In this document: positions 1-11,359 of the stretch, in pieces | Layout of the letters: each line of letters begins with the position of its first letter | Numbering within the stretch: the first letter of the stretch is position 1 | DNA from: Aquilaria yunnanensis | Lineage: Eukaryota; Streptophyta; Magnoliopsida; Malvales; Thymelaeaceae | Assembly (NCBI GenBank): GCA_039654915.1 | Contig: CM077600.1 | Span: forward strand, 76,021,992 to 76,085,991 | Direction: 5' to 3' | DNA: 64,000 bases | Position numbers and translations under genes: made by a program | Notes under the pieces: model-generated | What the model was told of the DNA's origin: nothing | Database searches by the model: none | Seen by the model: the letters and a program-made list of their open reading frames with translations, nothing else

Positions 1-798
1 GATAAATGCTAGGATGATATTGTTGTTATGATTACTTTTATTTTAATATAATTAAGGTTTTCTTGTGATCTATCCATTGTTCTTTGATGCATTTATTAAT
101 TGTAGCTAGCCTATAAATTCAATGTTTGATTATGAATATATATAGGTAGTATTTCATATGTTTGCTATGGCTCACCATTGGGTTGAAAGGATATTGTCGA
201 GTCATGAGTAATAGACCAGTATAATATCTTTGGTGCAGGGTGAAACCTAGTAGTTGGGTCGTAAACTAGTAATACTTAGAAAGCACAGTAGGATTAAATA
301 CCCTATCAGTGACTTAAGAATAGGGGTTAGTAACTGGGAGTAATAGGGAGCTAATCTAATTTGTATAGCACTTCACGGTCCAAGTAAACTATATACCTAT
401 TAAACTAAGGTAAGAGAAATGCAATGGATTTCTAGAGGGATTCGTATCTAAGCATGACATATCTTGATAGTTGATTGTTTGATTGTTTTCCACAAGTAGT
501 AGTTAGTTGTTTACTTATATATTTTTACTACACTAGTTAGTTTAGTTTAATTCTTAGTTAGTTAGCTAAACAAAGCTCTTAATTTTTTGTTAGATAATAG
601 AGAAATATTAAGTATGGCAAACAACTCTATTCTGTGAGAAAAAATGATCTTGATACTTGGTCTTGCTATACTTAAATGACTGGTATGTTTACTTGGGAGT
701 TCACATTTTTATGAGTATAGAGAGATTTTAGACATCCATATTAAGAATTGAATTAGTATAGTGGGAAGAGTTAGTGAACTGTGAACGCATCATGTTTT
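1..798 (+). repeat. Element A: 3' part of the 5' LTR (Athila-like)
   Basis: This stretch lies immediately upstream of a tRNA-type primer binding site and has no coding capacity. It matches, in reverse complement, the LTR-like region at about 34,589-35,400 (element F). Shared landmarks are the gtgaaacctagtag block near 241 and the TAGGGAGCTAATCTAA block near 345. I infer that it is the R/U5 part of the upstream LTR of A. The U3 part lies outside the window. The exact LTR end is uncertain because the terminal CA cannot be fixed from one partial copy. Confidence 0.65.
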
Positions 799-816
799 TG
801 GCACCGTTGCTAGGGA
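799..816 (+). other. Element A primer binding site (tRNA-Asp-like)
   Basis: TGGCACCGTTGCTAGGGA matches the 3' end complement of plant tRNA-Asp (TGGCGCCGTTGCCGGGGA) with two differences, both C/G-to-A/T transitions. The same PBS type is usual for Athila elements. It marks the start of the internal region. Confidence 0.7.
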
Positions 817-1138
817 ACAATTGTTGAGATTACAACCTGAAAGATTAATTTTTATTAATTTAGCCATTTATTTTCTTGCAATTTTTTCTCTTTTGGAAAT
901 TCTATTTTAGTTTTAGTTTGCTAATTTCATGTTTTTTTCTTGTAAGAGAATTAGTGCATAACTCGTAGCCATCCTGGTAAAGTGGTAAATGTTGATTTAT
1001 AAATTGAAAGAACTTTTAAGAGACTTCATTTTACAAGGAGGATTAAGTTACAGCCTCTACCTCTTAAAGTAGAGCAATAAGGAGAAAATCAAGAGCAATT
1101 AATCAAGGTAGATTGTAATCAAGCAAGGATTATGTAAG

Positions 1139-2010
1139 AGTATGCAAAACCTTCTCTTGAGGGGATGGAATCTAGTATTGTTAGATGGTCTGTCAATGCT
1201 AATAATTTTGAGACCAAGCCAAATATTATTTAGATGGTTCAGAATTATGTTTAGTTTGACGGCTTTGAAGATGGGGATCCTAATGCTCATATTGCTAGTT
1301 TCCTGGAGATTTGTGACAATTCAAAATTGATGGAGCTAGTGAAGATAACATTCAGTTGAGGCTATTTTTATTCTCATTAAGAGGAAGAGCAAGGCAATGG
1401 TTTACTTTTCTTCCAAGAGGTTTTATTCTTACTTGGAATACTCTTGTTGAGAAATTTTTATTGAAGTATTTTCCTCTAAGCAAGACTGCATGGTTTCATA
1501 ATGATATTTATGTTGTCGGTCAGATGGATTTTGAAATACTCTATGAAACATGGGAAAGGTTTAAGGATTTGTTGAGGAGGTGTCCACATCATGGATTACC
1601 TACCTGGATGCAAGTTCAATTATTTTACAATGGTCTAAATTATGCCTTAAAGCAAATGATTGATGCAGCAGCTGGTGGTACTTTGAACAAGAAAACACTT
1701 GAAGCAGCCCAAGATTTGATTGAAGAGATGGCAATGAATAATTACCATTGGCAACCAACATCCAGAATTAAAAAAGTAGAGTAATCGAAGTTCATAATTC
1801 TAATGCTTATTCAACATTAGCAAATCAAGTTGAAGCTTTAATGTGGGATTTTAGAAATTTTTTTGCTAGTCAAAAACAAGCTATAGTGATGCAATGCAAA
1901 TTCTGAGGAGAATGTCATTCAAGCAACAATTGTCAAATGTATGATTGGAGAAGCAGGAATGAGCATGTGTATTTTGTTGGGAATTTTCCTGAGCCATAAA
2001 ATGATTCCTA
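1139..2010 (+). pseudogene. gag: Element A gag (decayed)
   Basis: The longest open piece is at 1356-1784 (142 residues). It carries the Athila-type capsid signature: ARQWFTFLPRG, then EKFLLKYFPLSKTA, then RFKDLLRRCPHHGLP, then MIDAAAGGTLNKKT and LIEEMAMNN. Upstream pieces in other frames (1139-1340) continue the homology, for example SIVRWSVNANNFE and DPNAHIASFLEICD, so at least two frameshifts and several stops break the gene. Near 1900 there is a relic of the CCHC knuckle. In an intact element Gag packages the RNA in the virus-like particle. This copy cannot make a full protein. Family assignment is firm. The start codon is lost. Confidence 0.8.
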
Positions 2011-2499
2011 CTATAGACCATATGAACCGAGACGAGAAGGTTATTGAATTGATGTATGGCTAGATCAATAGTGGCATATGAAATTTTAGCAACCACAATT
2101 TTCCATGAGGAACTAAATTTTTGAAGAAGCTGTGATGGAAATTATAGTTCAATGCTATACTCTTAAAGACACTCTAGATAATCAGTCATCTACATTCCAT
2201 GGGCAAGTTGGACTGGATGTCATAGATGGTGATGGAAATTAGTAGAGTAATTTTGTCAGCAACTAAGGAACAATTGGAGGCTATTACTTTGAGAAGTAAA
2301 AAAAATTGAAGCCTGAAAAGAAGGTTGAAAAGAAGAAGTTGCATGATACTGCAAGTCAGAGCATAGTAGTCCAAGAAGAAGCAACACTTAAAGAAGAAGG
2401 AATATGGCTAGAACAGCCATAGAGGAATCAGGTTAAAGAGTATCACGCTCCTCTACCGAATCCTTCTTAGTTACCAAAAGATAGAGATGAGGAACAATT

Positions 2500-2930
2500 T
2501 GTTAAATTTCTTACTATGTTTAAGCAACTCCATATTAGCATTTCTTTTGTAGAAGCTTTAGACCAGATGCCTCATTATGCACAATTCTTAAAACATATTC
2601 AAGCTAAGAAGAAAATGTTGGAAGACCTAGAGAGTTTTGCTATTCCTTGTACTCTTGGTCATTTGATGGTTAATGGAGCTTTAGCAGATCTACGTGCTAG
2701 CATAAACTTGATGCCACACACTTTATTTAAAAAATTAGAATAAGGAGAACCTAAGCATTCTTTGATGAGTATTCATTTAGCAAATAGATCAATTAAACAT
2801 CCTAGAGGAATAATTGAGGATGTTTTAGTGAAGATTGATAAGTTTATCATTCTAATAGACTTTGTAATTCTGGACATGAATTTGGGTATGCAAGTCCCTA
2901 TATTATTATAGAAAGACCCTTATAACCAAC
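2500..2930 (+). pseudogene. Element A aspartic protease (decayed)
   Basis: The open piece at 2516-2743 reads CTLGHLMVNGALADLRASIN followed by LMPHTLFKKLE, the Athila/Tat pepsin-like protease segment. The expected active-site motif in this family is D-L-G-A-S-I-N. Here the Gly is replaced by Arg, which should abolish catalysis. Stops follow at about 2742 and further on. The segment joins gag to RT in a former gag-pol frame. Confidence 0.7.
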
Positions 2931-3589
2931 TATTGGTGCTTTAATAGATGGTTAGAATGACAAACTACTCTTGAAAATTGGAATAGAAGAAGCTACTTTT
3001 CATATTTTAGATACTGTTAAACACATTCTGGATAGAGATTATAATTGTTACTTTGTAGATTCCATTGTTGCCAAAGTTTATAGTTGTTCTTAGGAAATCA
3101 CTATAGAGGACCAATTGGAAGTGTGCATCACTCAATGAGAGGAATTTGAAATTAACAATTATGATAAAAAGGAATCGGTAGCTCAATTTGAAGTTGAAGA
3201 CACATCAGCCAATAGTGAAGAGGATGAAAAACTTATTTAGAGCATAAGAAAGCGCAAAAACTTTGTCAATGAACCGTTAGAGTTTAAACTGAAAAATCTC
3301 TTGCATCATTTAGAATATGCATTCTTAGTTCCAAATTCCAAATTACCTGTGATTGTTTTTGCTAAGTTAACTGAAGAGCAAAAAACAGTAGTTGTTGATT
3401 GTCTTATAGAAGTGAAATGGAGCTATAGCTTGGTCCATTACCTAAGTAAAGGGAATCGTATTGCATGCAAAAAATTTTGATAGAGGAAAACCAAAAACTA
3501 GTGGTTCACCACAGAGAAGATTAAACCTAAACGTTAAGCAAGTAGTAAAAGCATTGGTGATTAAATTATTTAATACAGAGGTGATCTAT
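2931..3589 (+). pseudogene. Element A protease-RT linker up to the insertion point
   Basis: This region has short open stretches only and is consistent with the Athila connection between protease and RT. Near 3460-3589 it encodes the pre-RT segment that in related elements ends in KLLDAGVIYPIS. Here it runs to VIY and is cut by solo LTR L. The reading resumes at 18124 with IYPIS, which proves the two halves belong together. The five bases TCTAT (3585-3589 and 18124-18128) are the target-site duplication. Confidence 0.75.
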
Positions 3590-5411
3590 TGTTATGACTC
3601 TCCTAGCGGGGCACTTGTTTGAGGAAGGTAAAGTACACAAAATCTAGTTTGGAACCTTATTTCAAGTTCACATAGCAAGAATAGGTATGTTATGCAAAGT
3701 TTATTAAGTTTTAAGGAGTTTAAGGCACCAAATAAGGTTTGGGGGTAAAATGGTAATTTTACATCTCAAAGTGTTGGACTGAGTCCTGGGAGTTAAAAAT
3801 GAGCTTTTGGAAATCTAACCTTTGCTTTAAGCCCAAACTTAGCTTAAATAAACAATATTTGACCAAGGTTTGATTTTAGTTACTTTTAAGGAAGGGGTTT
3901 TTTGTAACTTTTTATAAACTTTGGTGGCTTCATGGTTTTAAAGGGTTTATAACTTGGTAAAGTGGAGAAGGCTGCCATTTTTACACTTCAAACCCGATTT
4001 CATCCTTCACTCCACCATTTCATCAAGAATTCAAGCTCAAAACCAAGAGATTTTGGTGAAAATTGAAGCCACCATGGTTATATATGCTAAGGGTAGCTTG
4101 ATTCAAGTGGATTTTCATGTTTTTGAAGCTTGGAATCACGTTTCTAGCTATCCCCTATTTTTTATGGTATGTAACAAATTTTTTCATGGTGAATTCCTGT
4201 TTATTTGATGATTGGAAGCTTGGGTTTTGGTTAATGGTTAGTAATTTGGTGTTTTGTGCCTTTGTTTGCTTGGAACTTAGATAGAGCTTTGTGCAACTTT
4301 GATTTTGTGGAAGAGTTGCTTGGTTCTTGCTTGTGAGTTGAAATCAAGGTAAGGGAGTTATGGTTTCATACTTGATTAATGCTATTGAAGTGTTGTTGCT
4401 TGATGAATTCAAGTAGTTTTGGCAATAGCATTAGTTAGTGGGCAAGTTGGATCATGGTGGACTATGAGTTTGATGGAGCTTGGAATGATGTTCTAATGCA
4501 TCATTGTTATGCTTGTGATAGTTGGTTGTAGCCTTTGCAACATGTTTTATAGGTATGTGAAGTTGGAAAGTCATCCAAGCATGTTTGATATGTTTGAGAA
4601 GTCTTCCAAGGTGTATGCAGCAAAATAGGAAATTTTCTGGGCTCGCAGGATCACTAGCGCCACAAAACTTGCAAGAAGTTGCGTCACCATAGTCATGCTG
4701 GCAAAAAATTCCCAATTTTGCTCAAGGGTACAAAGAGAGGCCTAAGGGGGTACTTAGGGTATATAAGGGTCAAAGTATCCCAAGGGTACTACAAGGCTTC
4801 TAAAACTCCTCTGGGGCTTAGGAGTTTTCTTGAGCTTTAATTGATTCTTTTACCATAAGCAAGAAAACTAGTTAACAAAAGCCCAGAATGAGCATCACTA
4901 GCTTGGGTTAAAGGTTTATTACCATTGGTGACCTAGCTGTGCCATCGGTTGTGAAGTTTTGATGTGGAACCATATTGCACCTAGTGTTAGTGTTGCGCCC
5001 AAAAAGCCAATCATGAGATGATTGTATTTTTGCACATTGAGTCATGATATTTTATTAAGGCATTAATCCAGCAATTATGTTTGTTGTTTTGTTTCTGCGT
5101 AACTTAACAAACATAATTGTAACCCTAGAATAATGATATTCTTAAACATCCCTGGTCTAGTATTATTGTGGAGCGGGTTGCAATAATGCATAATGACTAG
5201 CATATGTGGAGACTAATATGAGATATGTAGTCTACATATGGGTACAAGTTGGAGAACTTGTGTACTGGATCGACCAACCATGAGAACACTACATGGATCA
5301 TTATATGAGTGTCATAAGTGATTCTCATAGTGATCATGGTATATGTAGTCCTTCGACCTAAGATCATCAAGGTTCCCTACATGTGAGTCACATACTTTGA
5401 CACTTTCCTTT

Positions 5412-6270
5412 TGATGCCCAGGGGCTTCATCGTTGGTAGTCATGGTGACTGATGGAGGGACTCCCGGAGAGGAAGAACGCCTGGTGACCGGTTTGCCCAA
5501 GGGGGAGTGCCTGAGATGTTCAGAAAAAGTGGGTTAGGAGGTCCCCGGGGTGTTTTTCCGGGGAGGAGCGTTCGACGCCCAAGTCAGTGGTGCTGAGAGA
5601 AGGCGGAGGAAATAGCACTGAGGGGTTCAGTGAACTCGCCTGGTCGTATTTTCTCAGAGTGAGGAGTCAGGATATTTGCCAGCCGTTTGCCAGGGTGTAT
5701 TCCCTGGTATTTATAGAGGTGTCCAGCCCGTTCAGATCGTGACACGTGTTCGGTCGGATGTCCTCTGAATGTCTAGGCGTAGAGGACAAGTAGCTGGTGG
5801 CAGGCTTCCTTGAGCCTTGAGCCGAGACGGGCCATGATGTGACTTTGATGGCATCGGCGTGTCAGAGCGCAGTTTGAGCCGGCTTGTGACGTCTGTGGGC
5901 GACATGTCAGAGGCTTCCTTAAATGCTCCTGCCATACTCCCGAGGTTCCTGCGTGAGGTCGTCCTCTAGTACGAACCGTGCCACTTCGGAAAACATGCCC
6001 CCAGTTCGGGGGTTCCCAGATTCAGGGAGTTCCGCCTTCGGGAAGATCATGTTCGGCCCGCACTAGCTGGTGCCACTTTTCCGAAGGCGGTCTGTTTACT
6101 ACCTCGGGGGGGTTAATAGTATCCTCAAGTTCCCTGGCGTGCCGAGCTCGGGCTCTTCGGCTTTTCTCCGAGGTGTGTGATCCCAACTTTTTCCGGGTAG
6201 CGCCAGATCTCCTGGCCATTCTGGTGGCAGGGAGTTCGGCCAGGTGGAGGCGATAGTCCTTCGGCTATCA
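5412..6270 (-). repeat. Element B 3' LTR
   Basis: The 859-bp LTR ends in TGATGCCC on the + strand at 5412 and in GGCTATCA at 6270. It matches 15327-16178 nearly throughout. Visible differences include a 7-bp duplication near 5812-5825 and the GCGTTCGACG block at 5567-5576. A reverse-strand TATAAATA lies at 5708-5715. The 92-residue open frame at 5978-6256 recurs in the other LTR and is not a gene. Confidence 0.95.
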
Positions 6271-6285
6271 CATGCCCTCCTTCGG
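6271..6285 (-). other. Element B polypurine tract
   Basis: On the minus strand this reads CCGAAGGAGGGCATG and directly abuts the 3' LTR, the expected position of the plus-strand primer. Elements C (47173-47186) and D (27218-27235) have the same GGGCATG ending. Confidence 0.85.
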
Positions 6286-6778
6286 AAAGCCAAAGTGAAG
6301 ACTTCGGTTCGCTTTTCTTTCTGAGGATGTTCTTTGGCAGTCTATAGAGAGTAACACCTGTGTCGAAGGTACACCTCTTGCCCAAAGGTGTGGACTGCTC
6401 GGCCTTGGCCTGTTTTTTGGTGTCTCCGAGGCAAAGCCTGTGCCGAAGATACACCTCTTGCCCGAAGGTATGGGCTATTTGGCCACAGCCTGTCTTTTGG
6501 TATCTTCGAGGCAACCTGCTTATTTGCTTTTGCAGGTCTGTGCAGTGTCGCGTCTGATGGCCAAGCGCGTCAGTTTGAGCGACGCGTCCCAGTTTTTTAG
6601 GGATATCAGAAGACGTGTCTCCTATTTTGGCGCGATTTTTGACATGTGGCGCACTGTCATTGGAGAAGAGTCGCGTCGTTTACAGAGAGCGTGTCTTTTC
6701 AAGCGTAGAGTGCAGTTACGGCGACGGTTCACCTTCTAAGGGCACTTATGACATCGTTTCAGTTACCCACCCTTGGCC

Positions 6779-6786
6779 TATAAATA
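6779..6786 (+). promoter_or_regulatory. TATA box of the antisense gene in element B
   Basis: TATAAATA lies 260 bases upstream of the ATG at 7046, on the strand opposite to gag-pol. Comparable TATA boxes precede the same gene in element C (46673-46680) and element D (25491-25498). The position is conserved although the surrounding sequence has diverged, which supports a dedicated promoter. Confidence 0.6.
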
Positions 6787-7045
6787 GCCCATTCCGTCAT
6801 AAGCCCCTTTTGCTTCTGCTTCTGCTCTTTCCCTGCTTGCCCTTTTCTCTGCGCTTTTTCTTGCTTTTGCGGCGGAGCTGTTTTAATCAGAGCTTTTTCC
6901 GGCAACCTTTTACGGCGGCGACCTCCGATTTTGGCAAGTCTTTTGTTGGGTTTTTCTTTCCAGAGTCTTTTAATACCTCTGTTTTTACGAGTTTTTGCCA
7001 GAAGTTGTTTTCTTGCCTCTTTCCGAACTCGTTTTTCTGTCCAAA

Positions 7046-9471
7046 ATGCCTATCCCAGAGAGCTGGCAGCCTCTTTTATCTCATCCTTGTTGCACTACCC
7101 CTAAAAAATTAGAGAGGTGGAAGAAGAAGTTCTTTCTTCCTTCTTACGCCATTACCCGGCTGCCACGATCTGACCACTATGCTTTTTCAAACCATAGTAA
7201 CGAGGTTACCGTTTTTCGAGCCCAGTTGAAGGCCGGACTTCGGTATCCTCCCCCGAAGATGGTTTGCGAGTTCTGCCAATTTCATGGCATTGCTGTGAAT
7301 CAGCTTCCCCCGAACTCGTACTGCTATTTTAACGCCTTCCGCTGTATGTGTGGCGTTTTCGGGATAAAACCCCATTTTATAATTTTCATGCAGTACTACA
7401 AGCTCTTCGTGGTCTTGAAGGGTGGCTTTTATTTCATGCTACCTCGGGGATCCGGGAGCAAAAAATTCATGTTCACTTTTGCCACTATGGACAGTTGGCG
7501 AGGGTGGCAACAGAAATTCTTCTTCCTAAAGATAGATGAGGCCTGGTCGTATGTTCCGACCAAATGGGCTCGGGGAAAGCTAGATGTGGACGTCGTTGAT
7601 CCGAGGATACTACTGACTCCAGAGTTGGCTCCCGTGTTCGAGGACTTTGACGGACGTATTCGCACCGTCTCCGACTGGGCTCCCGAGGTCGTTCCGCGCT
7701 CCCTGTACCCCTTCCCCATTAACTGGAGGTTGATGACCGAAGAGGTCCTTCGGGAGTTAGGGGTGGTCAAGGAGCATGAGACTAACCTCGAGATGCCAGC
7801 TCCTGCTATCGCCGGGAAGGACTCCTGGTTGGTGTAGCTTCTTCGGGAGGAAGTTTCTTTCGAAACGCTTTTCGAAAGTAAGTTATCTTCTACTCCCTTG
7901 CAGTTTTTCCCTCGGACTTACGCTGATGTCTTTTTTCTTTTTCAGAGATGGGGGACGGGACTGCTGCATTCTACAAGTCCCTTTTTTCCGACCAGGTGGA
8001 GAAGGGTGACCAGACAAAGAAGGCAGCTTCCCGAAGGCAGAAGTCTACTGGCGCTGGTCCTTCGACGAAACGGGCAAAGAAAACTGCCCAGCTTCCTCAG
8101 CAAGAAATTTCTGAGGAGGCTGCCGAGGAGCCTGGGGCAGCCGAGATTCCGCCGCTCGAGGCTGCTGCCGAGGTCCCTGCCGCTGCCGAGGTTCCTTCCG
8201 CCGACGTCCCTCCCCAGAGCCCTTCCGTGCCGCAGGCCCTTCTAGAGGCCGTGGTAGAGGCTCCTTCTGCCGAGGAGCGACGCAGGAAGAAAGGCAAGGG
8301 GATTTCGACCGAGGAGTCTCAGGACTCCGAGGACGTCGTGATCGAAGTGCCGCCAGGTTTGTTGTTTTCAGAACAAGTATGGCTCTTTTATTTTTCTGAA
8401 ATTTCCTTTGTCTCTGACCTGCTTCTCGTTTTCGCCATGCAAGGGAGTTGTTTACTCCTAACTGGGAGGCCGAACACGCGAAGATGCGGGCCCTTCGCGA
8501 TGCCAAAGTCCCGCAAGGGAAGATACCCAAAGAGCCTTTCTGGACATTCATGGAGGACATGAACTTGTACTCCGAGGACTGTCCTCAAATGGCGAAGCAA
8601 ATTTCGAAGGGGGTGCTTACAGAGGCCTCCTTCAAGGCTATTGCGGCGGCCCATCCGGGCGATGACACCCTCGCCGCGAAAGTTACCGAGCATGCTGCTC
8701 AGGTATGCTCTTCACACCTTTTTCCCTTCAATTTTTCCTAAGTGCTTGGCTCTTACTGACCTTGCGTTCATCTTTTCGCAGCTGCTGGGGTACACCGGCT
8801 TTCTCCGAGTTCGGGTAGCTAGGCAGACGGCGTTCCAAGCTTTGGCCTTAGAGGCCTTAGAAAAAGCGAAAGTCACGTGCTCGGAATTGACCGCCAAGAA
8901 CCAGCAGCTGGCAGATGCTGCGAAGAAAGAAGTTGCTGCCCTTCGGGATGAGTTTCGGAAGGAAAAGGAAGACCTTGAGAAGGACTCCTCCCTGAAGATT
9001 GCTGACCTCGGCGATCAGGTGGCGGGGATGCTCACTGCCAACCAAGACCTTCTGAAGGATAAGTCAGATTCTGACAATCTCACACGGTCGTTGGTGACTG
9101 AGAAAAAAGCTCTTGAAGCCGAGGTCAAGTCTTTGAAGAAGGAGCCCGACGTGAAGAAGAGGATGAAGGCGCTGAAGAAGGAGGTTGTAGATTTGAAGGA
9201 CGAGCTTGAGGACCTTGAGGTTGAGAAGGACAAATCCGACCAAATGACCAAGGTCGCCTTCCAGGACGGGTTCTGCCTTGCTCGGCACCAAGTTCTTCAG
9301 AGGTTCCCAGGTCTGGACCTCTCTTTTTTGGAAGCTCTTAACATTCCCGAGGGGCCTCGGTGGTCCTGGTCAAAAATCGAGCACCCGAACCTGCCTTCCA
9401 TAATTCCGGCGCCGAAGGTGGTGGAAAAGGGCACAGAGGCTGGTGGCTCCCGGGACGCCGAGAACTCTTAG
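7046..9471 (+). CDS. Element B antisense gene, four exons (plant gypsy-type 'transposase_28'-like protein with coiled coil)
   Basis: Exon 1 is 7046-7877, starting at ATG with MPIPESWQPL. It encodes the plant domain often annotated as putative gypsy-type transposon, with landmarks such as NSYCYFNAF, GGFYFMLPRGSGSKKFMFTF, WKFFFLK-like and VPTKWARGK. Exon 2 is about 7946-8356, rich in Ala, Glu, Pro and Lys. Exon 3 is about 8444-8702 (PFWTFMEDMNLYSEDCPQMA). Exon 4 is 8782-9471, a long Lys/Glu heptad-rich coiled coil followed by VAFQDGFCLARHQ. Donors GTAAGT, GTTTGT and GTATGC and acceptors TTTTCAG, ATGCAAG and TTCGCAG fit the same places as in element C. An in-frame TAG at 7835-7837 (Lys in C) and a one-base frame offset at exon 3 damage this copy. 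The function is unknown. Antisense ORFs of this type are known in Tat elements. Confidence 0.8.
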
Positions 9472-9862
9472 GCTGTTTTAGGGGCCTTTTCCTTTTTTTC
9501 CTTTTCATTTTTGTGCTCCTTCTTCGGGCACTTCTTCTTTGTAAGCCTAATCATTCTTAATGAATATTTTTTGGCTAAGTCTTTTTTGCAAGATTTTGCA
9601 TTTCCATCGTCCCGAACAAGGTCGCTCAAGAGACTTTTCGGAAAACTATTCTGCGCTTGTTGCGGCGTGTACTTTCGCGAGATTTTTTCCATTTTTCCGA
9701 GCGTGATGGCTCAAGGGACTTCGGAAAATCACATCTGCACTTTATCACGGCGAACACCTTCACGGAATTCTGTGATGCACCATTTTGTACACTTAAGAAT
9801 TTTTCTCAAGGACATTCTGTACTTAGGATATTTTTTGTACAACACAATCCTTCCGCTCCATC
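9472..9862. other. Element B spacer between the antisense gene and the end of pol
   Basis: This 391-bp tail-to-tail interval lies between the convergent antisense gene and pol. It holds a T-rich tract near 9490-9520 downstream of the antisense stop and several TTCGGAAAA-like and TTTTTCC motifs. No ORF is supported. It probably contains the 3' ends of both transcripts. Similar but diverged sequence occurs in G at 27,780-28,080. Confidence 0.5.
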
Positions 9863-11359
9863 TTAAGCGTAGAATTTCTTCAGGGTGTCTGAGTGCCAAG
9901 TGTTTTTCAATTCTACGCCTTCGGTGTCACCAAGTTTGTACACGCCTTTTCGTACTTCGGCAAGAACCAGATAAGGTCCTTCCTAGTTCGCGCGAAGTAC
10001 TCCGTGGGATGGCTTTCGGGGTGCAAAGTCAGCCTTTCGGAGAACGAGGTCCCCTTTCTTGATTTCTTTTGGCCTGGCTCGTAAATTTATAGCCACGGCC
10101 ACTCTTTGCTGGAAAGCTTTCCTTCTCAGCTCAGCTATTTCTCTGTGTTCGCCGATGAGGACGAGCTTCGTTCTTAGGCCGAGGTCATTTCCACCTTCAT
10201 CAAATACTTGCACCCGTACTGATGGTCTAACTATCTCGATAGGGATGATGGCCTCTGTTCCGAAGATGAGTGAGAAGGGAGTCTCCCCTGTGGCTCTTTG
10301 GGGCGTCGTTCGGTAACTCCATAATACGCTTTGGAGTTCTCCTGGCCATTTCCCTTTTGCTTCCCCCAGTCTCTTTTTCAGGCCATCTTTTATGGTCCTG
10401 TTAGATACTTCCACCTGCCCGTTGCTTTGGGGGTGAGCTACTGGGGGGAAGTGCATCTTTATTCCGAGGTCGCTGATAAATTCCTAGAATCCTTTGTCTG
10501 TGAATTGGGATCCATTATCAGCCACTAGTACCCTCGGTATGCCGAATCTGCATACGATGTTCTTCCATACAAACTTTTGCGCTTCTTTCGCCGAGATAGT
10601 TGCTAGCGGTTCTGCCTCGACCCATTTGGAGAAATAGTCTACTGCTACCACGCAGAATTTCACGCCTCCGGGCGCTGAGGGGAGTGGCCCAATAAGGTCT
10701 ATACCCCAGACTGCGAAGGGCCAGGGATTGTCAGCCGAAGTTACCATTTCCGAGGGTGCCCTCTGGATGTTCGCGTGTTTCTGGCAACTGCCGCATTTCC
10801 GGACGAACTGCCTTGCGTCCTTTCTTAGGGTAGGCCAGAAGTATCCTTGGCGAAGTATCACTGCCGCCAGGGCATCGGTTCCAATGTGTGAACCACACAT
10901 GCCTTTGTGGACTTCTTCAAGGATCATTTCAGTATCCTCTTCGTTCACACATCTTTGCAGCGGATTCGCGTATCCCTGTCGGTATAGTTCTTCACCGATT
11001 AGGAAGAAACGGCCAGAGTGCCTTCGCAGTTTTGCAGCGTCACCGGGGTGTTCGGGGAGCACATTTTCCACGAGGTACCTTTTTATTGGATCCCTCCATC
11101 CTTTTCCCGAGGTCGCTATGCTCAGTACTGAGATGCTCGGATGGTCTAGCACCTCGGTGTAGGTCTTTGACTTCGCCAAGCAGTCTGCTTCGGTGTTTTT
11201 CTGCCGAGGTACGTTTTCGATCCGTACGGCGTCAAACTCTTGAATGAGTTTTGCTACCAGCTCGTGGTATTTTGCCAAGGTTGGGTCCTTCACCCCATAG
11301 TCTCCTGCCGTCTGGCGAACTACTAGCTGGGAATCGCTGTGAGCCTTTAAGTTTCTCAC
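9863..11359 (-). pseudogene. pol: Element B integrase
   Basis: The open pieces are 11359-10484, 10456-9983, and a tail to the TAA at 9863-9865. The order is the end of RNase H (LKAHSDSQLVV), then the HHCC finger (EEVHKGMCGSH and KCGSCQKH). The DDE core follows: WGIDLIGPLP, VDYFSKWVEAEPL, VADNGSQFTDKGF and AHPQSNGQVEVSNRTIKDG. The C-terminal region is KKGDLVLRKADF and EGPYLVLAEVRKGVYKL. TAG interrupts after DKGF at 10481-10483 and after VLRAN near 9980, where related proteins have Gln and Trp. Apart from these stops the catalytic residues are all present, so decay is recent. Confidence 0.92.

Noticed and set aside
5978..6256. 92-residue open frame, repeated almost identically at 15,886-16,164
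   Set aside because: Both copies lie in the LTRs of element B and the frame is a by-product of LTR sequence. There is no family signature or start context.
10728..11162. Long plus-strand frames across 10,059-14,340 opposite element B pol (for example 144 and 145 residues)
   Set aside because: They mirror well-supported minus-strand pol/gag frames and show no independent family motifs.
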